From NCBI GenBank assembly GCA_020746105.1, contig CM036621.1, positions 52,300,264 through 52,364,263 on the forward strand: 64,000 nucleotides of DNA. The letters are read 5' to 3'. Source of the stretch: Trogon surrucura. Taxonomy: Eukaryota > Chordata > Aves > Trogoniformes > Trogonidae. Positions within the stretch are counted from its first letter, which is position 1; every line of letters starts with the position of its first letter. Position numbers and translations under genes: made by a program. Positions 52,504 to 62,900 of this stretch are shown here, piece by piece. The notes below the pieces were generated by a model. It was not told the DNA's origin. It did no database searches and saw only the letters and a program-made list of their open reading frames with translations.

Positions 52504-52534
<31 letters not shown>

Positions 52535-52545
52535 CACAAACCCAC
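52503..52545 (+). repeat. A17 followed by A/C-rich tract
   Basis: A run of 17 A residues followed by CCAAAAAACAAAAACC and related words. It lies immediately after a short unrecognised 65-codon frame ending at 52503. It could be a decayed poly(A) tail of an old retrocopy, but no parent sequence is recognisable upstream. Confidence 0.65.
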
Positions 52546-55500
52546 AATATAATAAACAGTATAGGGCCATTTTTTCCAGTTCAGAGAAAGTAAGGAAACT
52601 AGCAAGTTAACTGTAAGCAGTTAAAAGTGTTCACAAACTGGTTTTGCTAACAAAACTTTCAGACTGTATACACTGCTCATCTTGGAAAAAGACTGCTTAG
52701 AAAGATGAGCTGTGTAATATTCCCCTGAGGATGAGCAAACAGGAATTTTGGTGTGCACTGGGAAGAAGCAAATTTAGAATTCAGAGACCTCAAAATGCTT
52801 CGTGGTTTCTTCTCCATCTATAGGTCCCCAATCAAAGACAGATGTTAAACATATGCTTCAGTCTATTTTAATTTAGGAAGTCAGTGAAGCATGTGCTCAA
52901 GGCTTACATTCTGCACAGGGATCATTGTAGAAGTGGGGAATTTAGTAATAAGTAATACTTAACTCTTAAGTAGCAACTTGGATTAGCAATCTGAAGAAGG
53001 TGTTTAATGTAGGAAATCACTATCATTAGCTTCATTTTAACAGATGAAAGAGCTGGGACACAGAAGTGCGTGATTTGCCTCCAGACATAAAAAAGGCCTA
53101 AAATAAAAAATTCTAGGGAAAAAAGCACGTATTATCAGATTCTCAGTTCAGACTTGTAGTCTTCCCAGACACCTAATATATCTACCCTAATTATTATATT
53201 TGACAGAAAAAGACCAGCAATATATCAAGATAGCTTTTACAAACACTCACATGGTGCTCTGAAAATAAGAGGGTAATGACTACCAGACCTTTACATATTT
53301 TGTAATATAAATCTGCAGTAGTCCAACACAGTAAAACAGATGTAATCATTCATTACTTTATCTAGGGAATTAGAATCCAAATCTGTCAAAAAGTTAGTGG
53401 TCCATATCAACTTTAGATGTCTTCTGCCGTTATACTTATGATTTTGGAACAGTTTCTGAATAATCTATGTATCTATTTTTCCAGCCCCAACAATAAACCA
53501 GATATTTGCAAGACTTTTTTTGACAAAGTATGTTTCCAAGAATCTCCTCTGCTTTTATTGAATTCTTGCGAAACTTAAAAAAAAACCATGCAGGTTTATT
53601 TGACTTATTACAGATGTGTGAATGAACGACTGCCAATCAACTGCAGTGATTCCCAATACTTGTCATAAGACAAAGAGTATCACCAGCATCTTCTGAAAAA
53701 TGGCCGAGACTGTCAGCTCTTTCATTCCAGTCTTCCTCAGAGACTCAGGCACTGTTACGTTCATCCTCACATGCTATTTCTGTTGTCTGTGCCTTCAGTT
53801 CAAATCTTAAACTAAGTGAAATAAAATCCTCATTTTGGCAGTAGTACGTACATAAGACACACATCTGTTACCAAAACTCTGATGTTCCCTTATTGCTTGA
53901 TCAGCTGTTGAAATTTATTACTGCCTCTGCTATTTCACTAAACACAAAATTCATTAAAACATTCAAAAAGCTGTGGCACAGGACTCTCAGTAACCAGTAA
54001 ACCAAGTTAAACAATACCAGCACTGGATGACTATCCCCAGAAACAAAGATCATACAGAAAATTTCAGGCATTAACAGAGCAAAGTTGTGTTAACAGACAC
54101 AGTTGATCAACAGATCTATTATTCATATTCTATATTTGTGCATGTTTTAAGGCAAGGGGCAGTATTTTTCCAACTGCTATTTTACTACAACCCTGAGTAC
54201 AGCATGTTAACAAGGCTATGCTAATATTCACTTTTGGAAAAAAATCAGATCCTCAAGAGTTTCATTATTCATTTTGTGATTATTTTAACTATTCCCTCAA
54301 CAAAGTATTTTTGCTTACTTCTTTCGATTTCACAGTTTATATACAGGATTGCCTTTTAACAGCCTCTCTCTGAGCTCCCACAACCTTAATTCATTTCAAA
54401 ACTATATAAACCTCTGTGCCATCTGGTAACTTTTTGCAATGTAATTATCCTGATAAATGTATGTATGATATTAGACATTTTCCATTACAGAGGTGACTAA
54501 TGTTGCTTCTGTATTTACAAATCTGTCTGCATATTTCTATTACAGGTCCATTCGAGGAGGCTAATAGACTTGTTCATTTAAATTTATATCTTACTGAAAC
54601 TTGACGCCAAGGTTTTTTGCCAAATGTTATTTAAATTATGTACTACTGTTTATTTAGATCAGTTTCCTGTCTTGCAAATTAAGTACACAAAGTAACAAAA
54701 ATGCCACAGAATATGCTTTGCATTTTTTCTTTTTGTATGCTGCCAAATGAAATTTTGAATAAAATCAGTGTTGCACCATGAGAGGAAAAATAACAATTGA
54801 AACAGCAATTTTTCCTCTCATTTTCAAATTTCAGAAAGGCAGATATATGTCTTAATGAAAGGTCAAGAAAGACAGCTGACTATGAAGTTTACATCATGGT
54901 ACAGTATCTGATCTGTGCTACACAAGACTGCTTGAAAATGTTATGAAACCGCTCCATGCTTCCTACCCAAACATTCAACATGACAATACGTCATATGTCA
55001 CAGCACAATTTCATTCATCCTAAAGAGCAGTGGCATCATGGACCTGTTGAGCACTATATCATGACCACAAATGCTCCAACAGTAGACAACACACTTGTGC
55101 TTCTATCAGGATGTGTCCGGGTAACACACATTCACAGACAGTATTGCCCGATACCCTGGTACACTGAAAGGAGGCACAATAGTCCTTCCTTGCAGGCATT
55201 TCTGTTTGCTGCTGCTCAAGGTTTTAAAAAAAAAATACAGCCTACACTTGCTGACTTGAGAGCTGACAGCAGCGTGCCTTACTTATCTCATCACTCCTCT
55301 CCTGTCTTCCCCCTTCCTCCCTTTCCATATCTTCAGCCATGCTGGATTACTTTTTTCCCCTCTACATTTTACTGAGAAGGGAGCAGTCAGCTAAATTAGA
55401 CAAAATTAATGAAAAAGCAACACTTAATATTGGACAGGCACATTTATCCTTCTTCAATTCAACCATTAGTAGTCTGTTTTGCTGCTGAGTAGCAACAGGC

Positions 55501-55649
55501 AGGCTCAGCACTAATTAAGCCAGTCATTATCGCAGCTAGGTGTTTACAGCCTTTAAACTTCTCACTCATTTCTTCTCTCATTGGTTCTTAGGAAAAGCAT
55601 TTGCTCTTTTTAATCTAGATAGCAAAGAGGCCATAATAAAAAATCATCC

Positions 55650-55990
55650 TATTTAGAGCTATTAGCCAAGAGGTTAAAAAGAGAAAAGCCTTCCACCTCA
55701 AGGCATCCTAAAGGATGTGCTGGAGCATCAAGGCCAGGGTGATGCAGGGGCCGACATCTGCTGGCATGGCAAAGTGACATGATCCCAGAGAGGATTTCCC
55801 GAGACCGCAGAGACCTCCAAGAAGCTCCTGTCAATATTCCCAGCATGTGCAGGTGATGTTCAGACAGTTGTTGATGCTACACAGACTGATGCAGTATGAC
55901 TGAGGGGCGGGATGTGGTTTTCCCTTGTTGCTGTGTGGAGATAAGCTTTTGCAGGTTGTGATACTGCAGCAAGATGTGGAACGTCTGCGC
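55650..55990. other. GC-richer patch, unassigned
   Basis: A stretch visibly richer in G+C than its flanks, with words such as GAGGGGCGGGATGTGG. It has no long open frame (65 codons on minus at most) and no terminal repeats that I could find. It may be an old repeat or a regulatory element. I assign no function. Confidence 0.3.
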
Positions 55991-56388
55991 TTCATTAAAT
56001 AACATTATTAAACAGACTGGCTCACAGCCTCAGTGACAGTACAGGGATACAAATCTTCATTTTAAATGAGTACTACTCTGTAAGTAATTTGAAGAACAAA
56101 ACAGAACAAGGGCGAGCTGTAACTTCCAGTGTTTCCAATTAATACTAAGCTCCTATAGAAGGCTAATCCCAAGCTACATGTGCATTTCCTGACACATCCA
56201 AAAGCTGTACTTGGAAAGCCCCGGAGTCTGAAGATGTGTCAGGTAAGTTCCTAAGATATTCAAAGAATTTCCTGAAAATCGAGGTCAATAATGCAAAGTA
56301 CCTAAAAGGGCTCGTAGGACTGGATCTTTCAGCCAAGCCTTCTATATATATTATGAAGAGAAAAAAGTTAGTAAAATAATAATCACCA

Positions 56389-57622
56389 AGGGGAAGTCGT
56401 GCTTGACTAACCTCATAGCCTTTTATGAGGATATAACAAGGTGGATAGATGATGGCAGAGTGGTGGATGTGGTCTACCTTGACTTCAGTAAAGCATCTGA
56501 CACAGTCTCCCACAGCATCCTTGCTGCTAAACTGAGGAAGTGTGGTCTAGACTCTCGGGTAGTGAGGTGGACTGTGAACTGGCTAAGGGGAAGAAGCCAA
56601 AGAGTCCTGGTCAATGGGGCGGAGTCTGGTTGGAGGCCTGTATCCAGTGGAGTCCCTCAAGGGTCGGTACTGGGACCAGTATTATTCAATATATTCATCA
56701 ATGACTTGGATGAGGGACTAGAGAGTACTATCAGCAAGTTTGCTGATGACACCAAGCTGGGAGGAGTGGCTGACACACCAGAAGGCTGTGCTGCCATCCA
56801 GCGAGACCTGGAAAGGCTGGAGAGTTGGGCGGGGGAAAATTTAATGAAATATAACAAGGGTAAATGTAGGGTCTTGCATCTGGGTAGGAACAACCCCAGG
56901 TTCCAGTATAAGTTGGGGAATGACTTATTAGAGAGCAGTGTAGGGGAAAGGGACCTGGGAGTCTTGGTGGACAGCAGGATGACCATGAGTCAGCACTGTG
57001 CCCTTGTGGCCAGGAAGGCCAATGGCATCCTGAGGTGTATTAGAAGGGGGGTGGTTAGTAGGTCGAGAGAGGTTCTCCTTCCCCTCTACTCTGCCCTGGT
57101 GAGACCCCATCTGGAATACTGTGTCCAGTTCTGGGCCCCTCAGTTCAAGAAAGACAGGGAAGTGCTGGAGAGAGTCCAGCACAAGGCAACCAGGATGATT
57201 AAGGGAGTGGAGCATCTCCCTTATGAGGAAAGGCTGAGGGAGCTGGGGCTCTTTAGTTTGGAGAAGAGGAGGCTGAGGGGTGACCTCATTAATGTTTACA
57301 AATATCTAAAGGGTGAGTGTCACGAGGATGGAGCCAGGCTCTTCTCGGTGACAACCACTGATAGGACAAGGGGTAATGGGCTGAAACTGGAACATAAGAG
57401 GTTCCACTTAAACTTGAGAAGAAACTTCTTCTCAGTGAGGGTGACGGAGCACTGGAACAGGCTGCCCAGGGAGGTTGTGGAGTCTCCTTCTCTGGAGATA
57501 TTCAAGACCCGCCCGAACACGTTCCTACGTAGCATTATCTAGGCATTCCTGCTCTGGCAGGGGGATTGGACTTGATGATCTTTCGAGGTCCCTTCCAGTC
57601 CCTAACATTCTGTGATTCTGTG
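56389..57622 (+). mobile_element. CR1 LINE, 5'-truncated, well preserved
   Basis: The best-preserved CR1 in the window, about 1.23 kb. It starts within the RT region of ORF2 (frame reading KGKSCLTNL) and runs through the stop at 57540-57542. The 3' UTR has the GGGGGATTGGACTTGATGATC wording, and the tail is two ATTCTGTG octamers ending at 57622. The upstream part of ORF2, including the endonuclease domain, and the rest of the element are missing, as usual for 5'-truncated copies. The 7-bp string ATCACCA flanks the element on both sides (56382-56388 and 57623-57629). This may be a short target-site duplication, which is unusual for CR1, or microhomology. The sequence closely matches the copies at 1-794 and 869-1208. 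Confidence 0.96.
56391..57542 (+). pseudogene. CR1 ORF2 fragment: reverse transcriptase, unbroken frame
   Basis: An open frame of about 380 codons covers the RT palm and the C-terminal region. Numbering residues from the TTG codon at 56403, the motifs in order are DFSKASD (residues 27-33, holding the first catalytic Asp; CR1 proteins usually have AFD, so Phe appears replaced by Ser at 32), [11 protein letters not shown] (82-92) and FADD (113-116, the catalytic Asp pair). These are followed by [65 protein letters not shown] and [18 protein letters not shown]. There is no true start codon: the frame continues upstream of 56403 into the truncation point. No stop or frameshift interrupts it, which indicates a recent insertion. 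Without the 5' UTR promoter, start codon and endonuclease domain it should not move by itself. Confidence 0.92.
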
Positions 57623-58027
57623 ATCACCATTATTATCATTATATAGGAAAAAATCCAACTACCAAAAAATACTTCTTTCTTCCTAAATGATGCAGGAATA
57701 GTACATAAGTAATGGTACGCATAACTTATCCGCACAAAGAAATTAACCTAGAGATATCTGAAACGGATAAGACGTAAGCCCAGTGCCACTGAATTAATCA
57801 TTCTATTATGGCAATACACAGAATGTCATTCTCCAAAGACAAGAAACCCCCAGATGATTTTCTATCCAACAGTATAAATGAATCTCATTCAACACACAGG
57901 GTCATCCCTTATTTTTCAGTTCAGAAACATCTTCCAATTTTCAAGATGGCCACCTGAGATACAAAGAGAACTCTTAGAGTACGTGTTAACTGGGCAAGCA
58001 TTAGTGTATTAGGAAGCTACCAATTAC

Positions 58028-58146
58028 CATTATCCACATTGTCCAGCTTCACCATGTGATAGCTGTTGCAAAAGGAAAAAATGCCTTCTATGAACGCAAA
58101 AACACAGTAGTCCAACAATAAAGCAATGGATGTTTTACAAACATCT
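58028..58146 (-). other. Possible internal exon, unrecognised (speculative)
   Basis: On the minus strand a segment of 119 bp is bounded by a plausible acceptor (CTGCCTGCAG, with a CCTAATG branch-like word and a T-rich run upstream) and a possible donor (AATG followed by GTAATT). It stays open and would encode about 39 residues, beginning DVCKTSIALLLDYCVFAF and ending VKLDNVDN. I do not recognise the peptide. Acceptor- and donor-like words are common by chance, and no neighbouring exon was found, so this is only a candidate. Confidence 0.13.
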
Positions 58147-59357
58147 CTGCAGGCAGGCAAACTGTGACATTGCATTAGGAAAAAAACCCAGAAGCTTCCA
58201 GAAACAACAAAAAACCAGAAGCTTTCAGGAACTACTGAACCATCACATCTGAATGAAAAAGTGGACACAAGTTTTTAAAGATGAGTGTAGAGAGATTTCT
58301 AAAGGAAAGCTGCCTGGCTTCAGAAAGCAAAAACCTGCCCCAAACTTTGAAGCAATGATTACAACCACTGAACAATGCAGCTGTGCTTCATGGCAGTAGG
58401 AGTTCTCTGACCACAAACCTCAGGTGGCTTCTGGAGCATCAGCGCACCTCTCCCCTCCCAAGCACCTTGGGTCCCATCACTCATCTGCTCATCACACCAA
58501 GGAAGAGAGTACATCCCTGGTTCTGGTCTAAGAGCGCTGGCAGTCAACTGAAAAAGAGCATTAAGTCACACAATATAAACACAAGCAGAGAGAATCCAAA
58601 TATTTGACAATAGAGAACAAGTCTGGGAGGAACAACTGGAAGTTCACTTGGAGACTTACACAAGCCTGGCACCAAGCAGTTCAGTACTGTGCTCTTGTGT
58701 CAACAGGCATCGATCTAAAAGCTGAAACGCTGTGTGTCACAAGGCCCAGCTTGTACTTCTGAGCTCAATCTTCCTTTAAGAGTATCTAATCTTTACTTCT
58801 GCATGTACAAAAACATGCAATATAACAGTCACAATCTAAGAATTCCCCAAACACATGGGCTATAACAGCTTACTTTTCAAATCTTAAAAAAACCTACACA
58901 ACAGTGAAAATAATGACGTGGCTCATCTGCTCTATAGGTACTGCACTGATATAGAATGTATCAAGCTACTTAATCACAAAAGAAATCAGTTAGAGATTTT
59001 TTTTTTCCTTGCTGGAATATCTTGTTTATCTTCTTTCAGCCACTAACAAAACCACTAATTATTTATTGCTGGTTCTTGTGAAGGTTTAAAAAAAATTTTC
59101 CACAGAATTATGATATAAAACTAACTACTTTGAATAGTAGAACCATGCAAGTAATTGGTCATTAAGTCAGATGAAATAATTTTTCTTTATTCCAGCATAT
59201 TTTGCAAGATTTTAAAATAAATTTTCTAAGGAAAATTACTAACAACACAGAAATTCTTTTTAAATGAATTACAACAGCTCAACAGTTTTCTTCTCTCCTA
59301 AAAAACCAACATGAATTTTTATACATTTCACAAAACAGTAAATGTATTGGTTCTGCC

Positions 59358-59416
59358 TTTTTTTTAAAAAAAAAAAACCAAACCCACAAAAAAAAACCCA
59401 AAACAAACCAAACACC
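59358..59416 (+). repeat. T8A12 palindrome with A/C-rich extension
   Basis: Eight T residues and twelve A residues run directly into a stretch made only of A and C (CCAAACCCACAAA and similar). It combines the two low-complexity patterns that recur through the window. Confidence 0.8.
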
Positions 59417-59860
59417 TTGATACATAATGTCAGTAAAAATCCAACAACAGGTGCCATCATACGAGTATAAATCTCCTTTTTACCAGAATTCTTATTTCCC
59501 CTTCCCTATTAAGGCAGGATTCTGCATCTTCTAACCGCATCCAAATCACTAGCTGGGGAATGTGACCATGGGGAGACATAATGGGCCAAAGAGAGACTTT
59601 TCCTATTACACAGAAGCAGTTACAGTAGCAATTAAAAAAATGCAGCGGGTGTGCTGCAGAGAAATTCTCTGGGAACCCAACTCCTAAAACTGCCACTCGC
59701 TATAAGGTACGCAAATATTTGAATATGTAAAAAGCACAGCATTCTGATGCAGTCGGGAAACAACAGGGCCATTTCTAGAAGGTTTGTACATTAGGAATGG
59801 CACAACTTCCTCATTAGATTAATTGAGAACCAGGCAAGATAGCAATTGTGCAGATGTCCC

Positions 59861-59943
59861 CGGATGCGCGCTGATACTCACAGCTGTCAGCGTCAGGTAC
59901 GGTGCCATTGCGTTTAACGCTTACGCTGCCGGCGCGTGACAGC
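59861..59943. promoter_or_regulatory. CpG-dense element with inverted repeats (possible regulatory site)
   Basis: Eleven CpG dinucleotides fall within 76 bp (59861-59936), in a region where CpG is otherwise rare. The block contains a perfect odd palindrome GCGTTTAACGC (59910-59920). This sits near the centre of a wider inverted repeat with arms GCTGTCA (59883-59889) and TGACAGC (59937-59943). TGACAG is the known binding core of TALE homeodomain proteins (MEIS/PREP/TGIF), so a paired site is possible, but that is inference from the motif alone. No gene start is visible next to it. Alternatives are a fragment of a GC-rich repeat or a local unmethylated patch. Confidence 0.35.
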
Positions 59944-62900
59944 CTCAGCAATGGAGCACCAGTTAGGAATAGAGCAGAAATATAGCTGCTTTCTCCAAAG
60001 AAATTAGATGGTTCCAAATCACCTAGAAACAGCTGCCAGAAAATTGCTTGAGTTAGACAACTTGAGATTTTTCAGAGCAGCAGGAATAATTTGCCAGGGA
60101 TCAGCAAAAACAGTAAAAAGGCACCAGAGGGACCTGAGCTAGGTTTACTTAATGCTCCAAGGGGATGCGGAATAGACTGCTTTTCACAACTGAAATGTAT
60201 TCATTTGCAGTTTCAATGAAATACGATTAACCATGGGAAATCAAGGGTGATTTGTGGAAAAAGACGAGCTTTTGGAAATACGGAAAACCTCAGAGTCACT
60301 TCTTTTGCAAGAACAGAACAACAAAGCAAATCTGATTTCTGATTTTTCAGTAACAAGTCAGGTAGAAGAAGTTATGAAAATTGTGGATTGAAAATTATAT
60401 AGCTTCTTCAGTAGGTTGTTATGAACTATGTGGGCAGCATCAGATGTGTTTATGCAAGAGAAAAAGCCACACTGATTTATGTCAAATGTCACAATATGGC
60501 TCATAATAAGAATAATTTATGTAACCCATTTTCACTTAAGAGTCTCCCGTGTGTGTAGCCATCTTTTTTAAACTGCTCTGCAACTATCTTAACATCTAAA
60601 CTGCAACCAAGGTGTAAAGCTATAGCACTGAGTAAGTAATGATGCTCAGCATCTGAGGTCCATCATGCTCATGTCACAGTGAGAAAATTATCAAGTGAAT
60701 ATGACTCTCAATAGCATAAAAATTAAATCTATTAAAATATACCTTAAACCTGCAGTGAGAAAAGCAAAAAAAATAGGAGCCTAGCCCTAAGTTCCTCCTA
60801 AAATACATTAAAGCAACATCTGTATTTTGCCATTGCCTACACATACCAAGACTTGCCATTCAGTAAGATCAAAAAAATCTCTAGTACTGTGAGCAATCAA
60901 ATCCCATTGCCCTCATATTTTGAAAGCCTTGCTAGAATAGTCTTATATATTGCATATACTTAGAATTTACTGGATATATGTAGAAGTAATTTCTTATAGA
61001 AAACCTAGGAGTTAAAAGGCAAGGAAGTGGATATCTGAATATTAATCTGACTGTATTCAGCCACCAAGACCGCTACCACAGTATTTAGGACTCCTTCTAA
61101 ACTTAACACTCCTGTATATTCCAGGGTGATAGTAAAGTTGTACCTCTAATCCCTCATGGTGATGCTGTCCTTTTCCATCTATACAACTTCAAATATTTCT
61201 CCAAACTTTAAAGATGGATCTAACTTTATCATTTTTTTCGGCAATAACCAATTTCTCATCATATGTCTCTTGATGAAAGCAGTTCGTTCAAGTCACTAAT
61301 CACTTTTCTCGCTTTGATGACTTCTGGTTTAGAAACCACATGTGTTCAGCACTGATTCCCATGCATTTATTTACTGATTATTTCATTATCAGCTTAAGAG
61401 CAAATATGGAGAAGAGTTAGCCTGGTTTATTGTCAAGTTAATTGCTTTTCCACTGCCATTGTTTAAATTATGTAGGAATGTGTTGCCAGCATTATTCTCT
61501 TTCAGTGAGTTGTTATTTGACATTGCTTCCAGTATTAATTGTGCGTTATTAAAAATTCTAATAAAATGGTAACACTTGAATGCTAGTACATTCATATAGA
61601 CTTACATTAATTGGAAAAAAAAATAACCATAGGCAGTAAATACAATTCTTTCAACCAAATTAGTTATAAAACTGTATTTAGTTTGCTGCCTTGGTGAATT
61701 TGCGTAAATGCTTCCTCTAAATTTTATTGACAGTATAATGCTAGTTCTAACAGTCAGCTCTTCAGTATATTAATAGAGCTCATAAATGAATATAAAATAT
61801 TAAAGAAGGTTGGCATTCATTATCACTAAAACCAACTGTATGCACTGAATTATAATCCAACAGTTAGCAACCCTCCCGTGGCCAGCAGTGGAGACCTCCA
61901 CAAGAAAAGTTTATGACCCGTATTTGCATAAACACTGTCAGATGTTTTTCATAATTGTAGATGGAATATTACATTTAAATCTTTTATCTAAATATCCAAG
62001 AATTATTTTTCAAGCAGGATTTCATCCTGCTCATCAGACAAACATAGTTCCACACCATCAGTTCCACGATCATGGCTGAGAACTTGGTTCTCAAGTCTTG
62101 ATTTTACAAGGACATTAATACACCAACAAACACATCCTATCAATTACTTCAACATAATAAACAAGCCCAAGATCATTATGGAAAAGATCATATTGCTCAT
62201 ATTAATGATTTTATCTAATACTATTTGCAAAAGCAGAAGAGCTTAGAGTTTCAAAAGGAAATAGTAGTTTCGATTGTTTTATTGTTAGAGGAAAGGTGTG
62301 TTCGGGTTTACAAATCTGTGTGCAGATGCCTTTGAACATTTCACTTTTCCATTCTAGGCATCTTGGCGTTTAAATTCTACTTTGCTCTCAATTTTCTTTT
62401 CAATCTCCTGGTAAAAAAAAAACCATGCAAAAAAATGTATTCTTAAGTTCAGACTGTTAATTCATACAATAAAGTTAGTTCTTCTCTCTACTGTTACTGA
62501 GTTCTTGCACATGTAATTCTATACAACCTAATGCTGCTCAGTTTTCATTATAGTTCCTGACAGCAAATTTCATAAATTGTCATGCATCACTTGAGAGGTA
62601 GGGGAATCACCATTTTTTTATTATTTGTTATTTATGTAAATTCATTCACTACACATATATAAAAGTAGCAAAGGGGAAAACAAGGGTGCTGACTAAAGTT
62701 AAGCGTAAGGAGATTTGTTTTCAGCAGCTTCCCAGACCTTTTACAGTGTGTTACCCACCTACTACCCTGTCCAGTCTCTCAGTGCACAGCAAAGCATCAT
62801 CAGAATTCCTTCACAAAGATGTCAACATTTCTATTACTATTCCATCCTTTCCATTCCTGCCAGCTATAAGTGGTGCCAGATATTTGATGTGAGCCTTTTA

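Larger units (their letters stand above)
47306..56388. other. AT-rich non-coding stretch, no gene seen
   Basis: About 9 kb without a recognisable gene. The longest frames are 133 codons (49855-50256, plus) and 139 codons (54956-55375, plus). Both are unrecognised, and the first ends in a low-complexity Lys-rich run encoded by an A-rich tract. There are A-rich/C-rich tracts at 50182-50226 and 52503-52545, and a GC-richer patch at about 55650-55990. Nothing else could be identified by reading. Confidence 0.6.

Noticed and set aside
54956-55375. 139-codon plus-strand frame starting with ATG
   Set aside because: No recognisable motif, a low-complexity Pro/Phe/Ser end, and no splice or polyadenylation context. 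Kept only as part of the non-coding stretch.
56163-56513. 116-codon minus-strand frame
   Set aside because: It straddles the CR1 5' junction and runs antisense to the CR1 frame. No independent support.
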